From contig CAYZJD010000005.1 in assembly GCA_964478455.1 (NCBI GenBank), positions 1-36,834 of the forward strand: a stretch of DNA of 36,834 nt. Direction: 5' to 3'. Shown here piece by piece: positions 36,826 through 36,834 of this stretch. The DNA is from CAYZJD01 sp964478455 (GTDB taxonomy: Bacteria > Acidobacteriota > Terriglobia > Bryobacterales > Bryobacteraceae). Position 1 is the first letter of the stretch. Every line of letters begins with the position of its first letter. A model generated the notes under the pieces. The model did no database searches. It saw nothing but the letters and a program-made list of their open reading frames with translations, and was not told where the DNA came from. The position numbers were made by a program, and so were the translations under genes.

Positions 36826-36834
36826 CACGCCGGC

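Overview
This is a GC-rich, gene-dense bacterial chromosome segment, most likely from an Acidobacteriota of the Bryobacterales/Solibacter type. Pointers to that group are the C-terminal TIGR03437-like domain on a kelch protein, several twin-arginine (TAT) N-termini on sugar-handling enzymes (Gfo/Idh/MocA oxidoreductase, fucose-isomerase-like protein, aldo/keto reductase, esterase, dipeptide epimerase), a DUF1080 protein next to the Gfo/Idh/MocA protein, and a BshA homologue. The lineage is inferred from gene content. I see no phage, insertion sequence, rRNA or CRISPR array.

Left part (1-9.3 kb, mostly plus strand): tRNA-Gly(CCC) with its promoter on the minus strand; four consecutive small RNA-binding or basic genes (RRM protein, divergent cold-shock-domain protein, a 57-residue basic protein, classical cold-shock protein); a B12-binding radical SAM protein; an exported Gfo/Idh/MocA oxidoreductase with a DUF1080 hydrolase; a six-blade kelch/TIGR03437 protein; a DUF418 membrane protein; and an RluB-type pseudouridine synthase.

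Middle (9.3-17.9 kb, minus strand): a long codirectional run reading FAH-family hydrolase, HMGL-like synthase, phosphotransacylase (ptb-like), TAT-exported fucose-isomerase-like protein, ROK protein without its zinc motif, an unknown alpha/alpha protein, SIS-domain protein and MFS transporter. Short inverted repeats separate it into blocks.

Lipid and envelope part (18-30.7 kb): acyl desaturase, rpmB, an ECHDC3-like crotonase, galU, a single-chain acyl ligase-ACP-PlsC protein translationally coupled to an MFS transporter, a secreted heparinase II/III-type lyase, an exported aldo/keto reductase, and a tightly coupled esterase / NlpC-P60 endopeptidase / dipeptide epimerase operon that looks like murein peptide turnover.

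Right part (30.8-36.8 kb): a stand-alone winged-helix protein, bshA coupled to a secreted PHP phosphoesterase, an HTH-PIN toxin-antitoxin pair, an ECF-type sigma factor with a zinc-finger anti-sigma protein bearing an unusual C-terminal domain, and rsmA/ksgA.

The most striking non-coding signal is a set of short dispersed hairpin repeats of several families. Seven arms or elements at five loci lie on or within 2 nt of stop codons. One family encodes the same last residues (KGSA then stop) in three unrelated proteins, and at 27744-27819 two of its copies form a long hairpin that terminates two converging genes. Another copy type sits inside the TAT signal region of the dipeptide epimerase.
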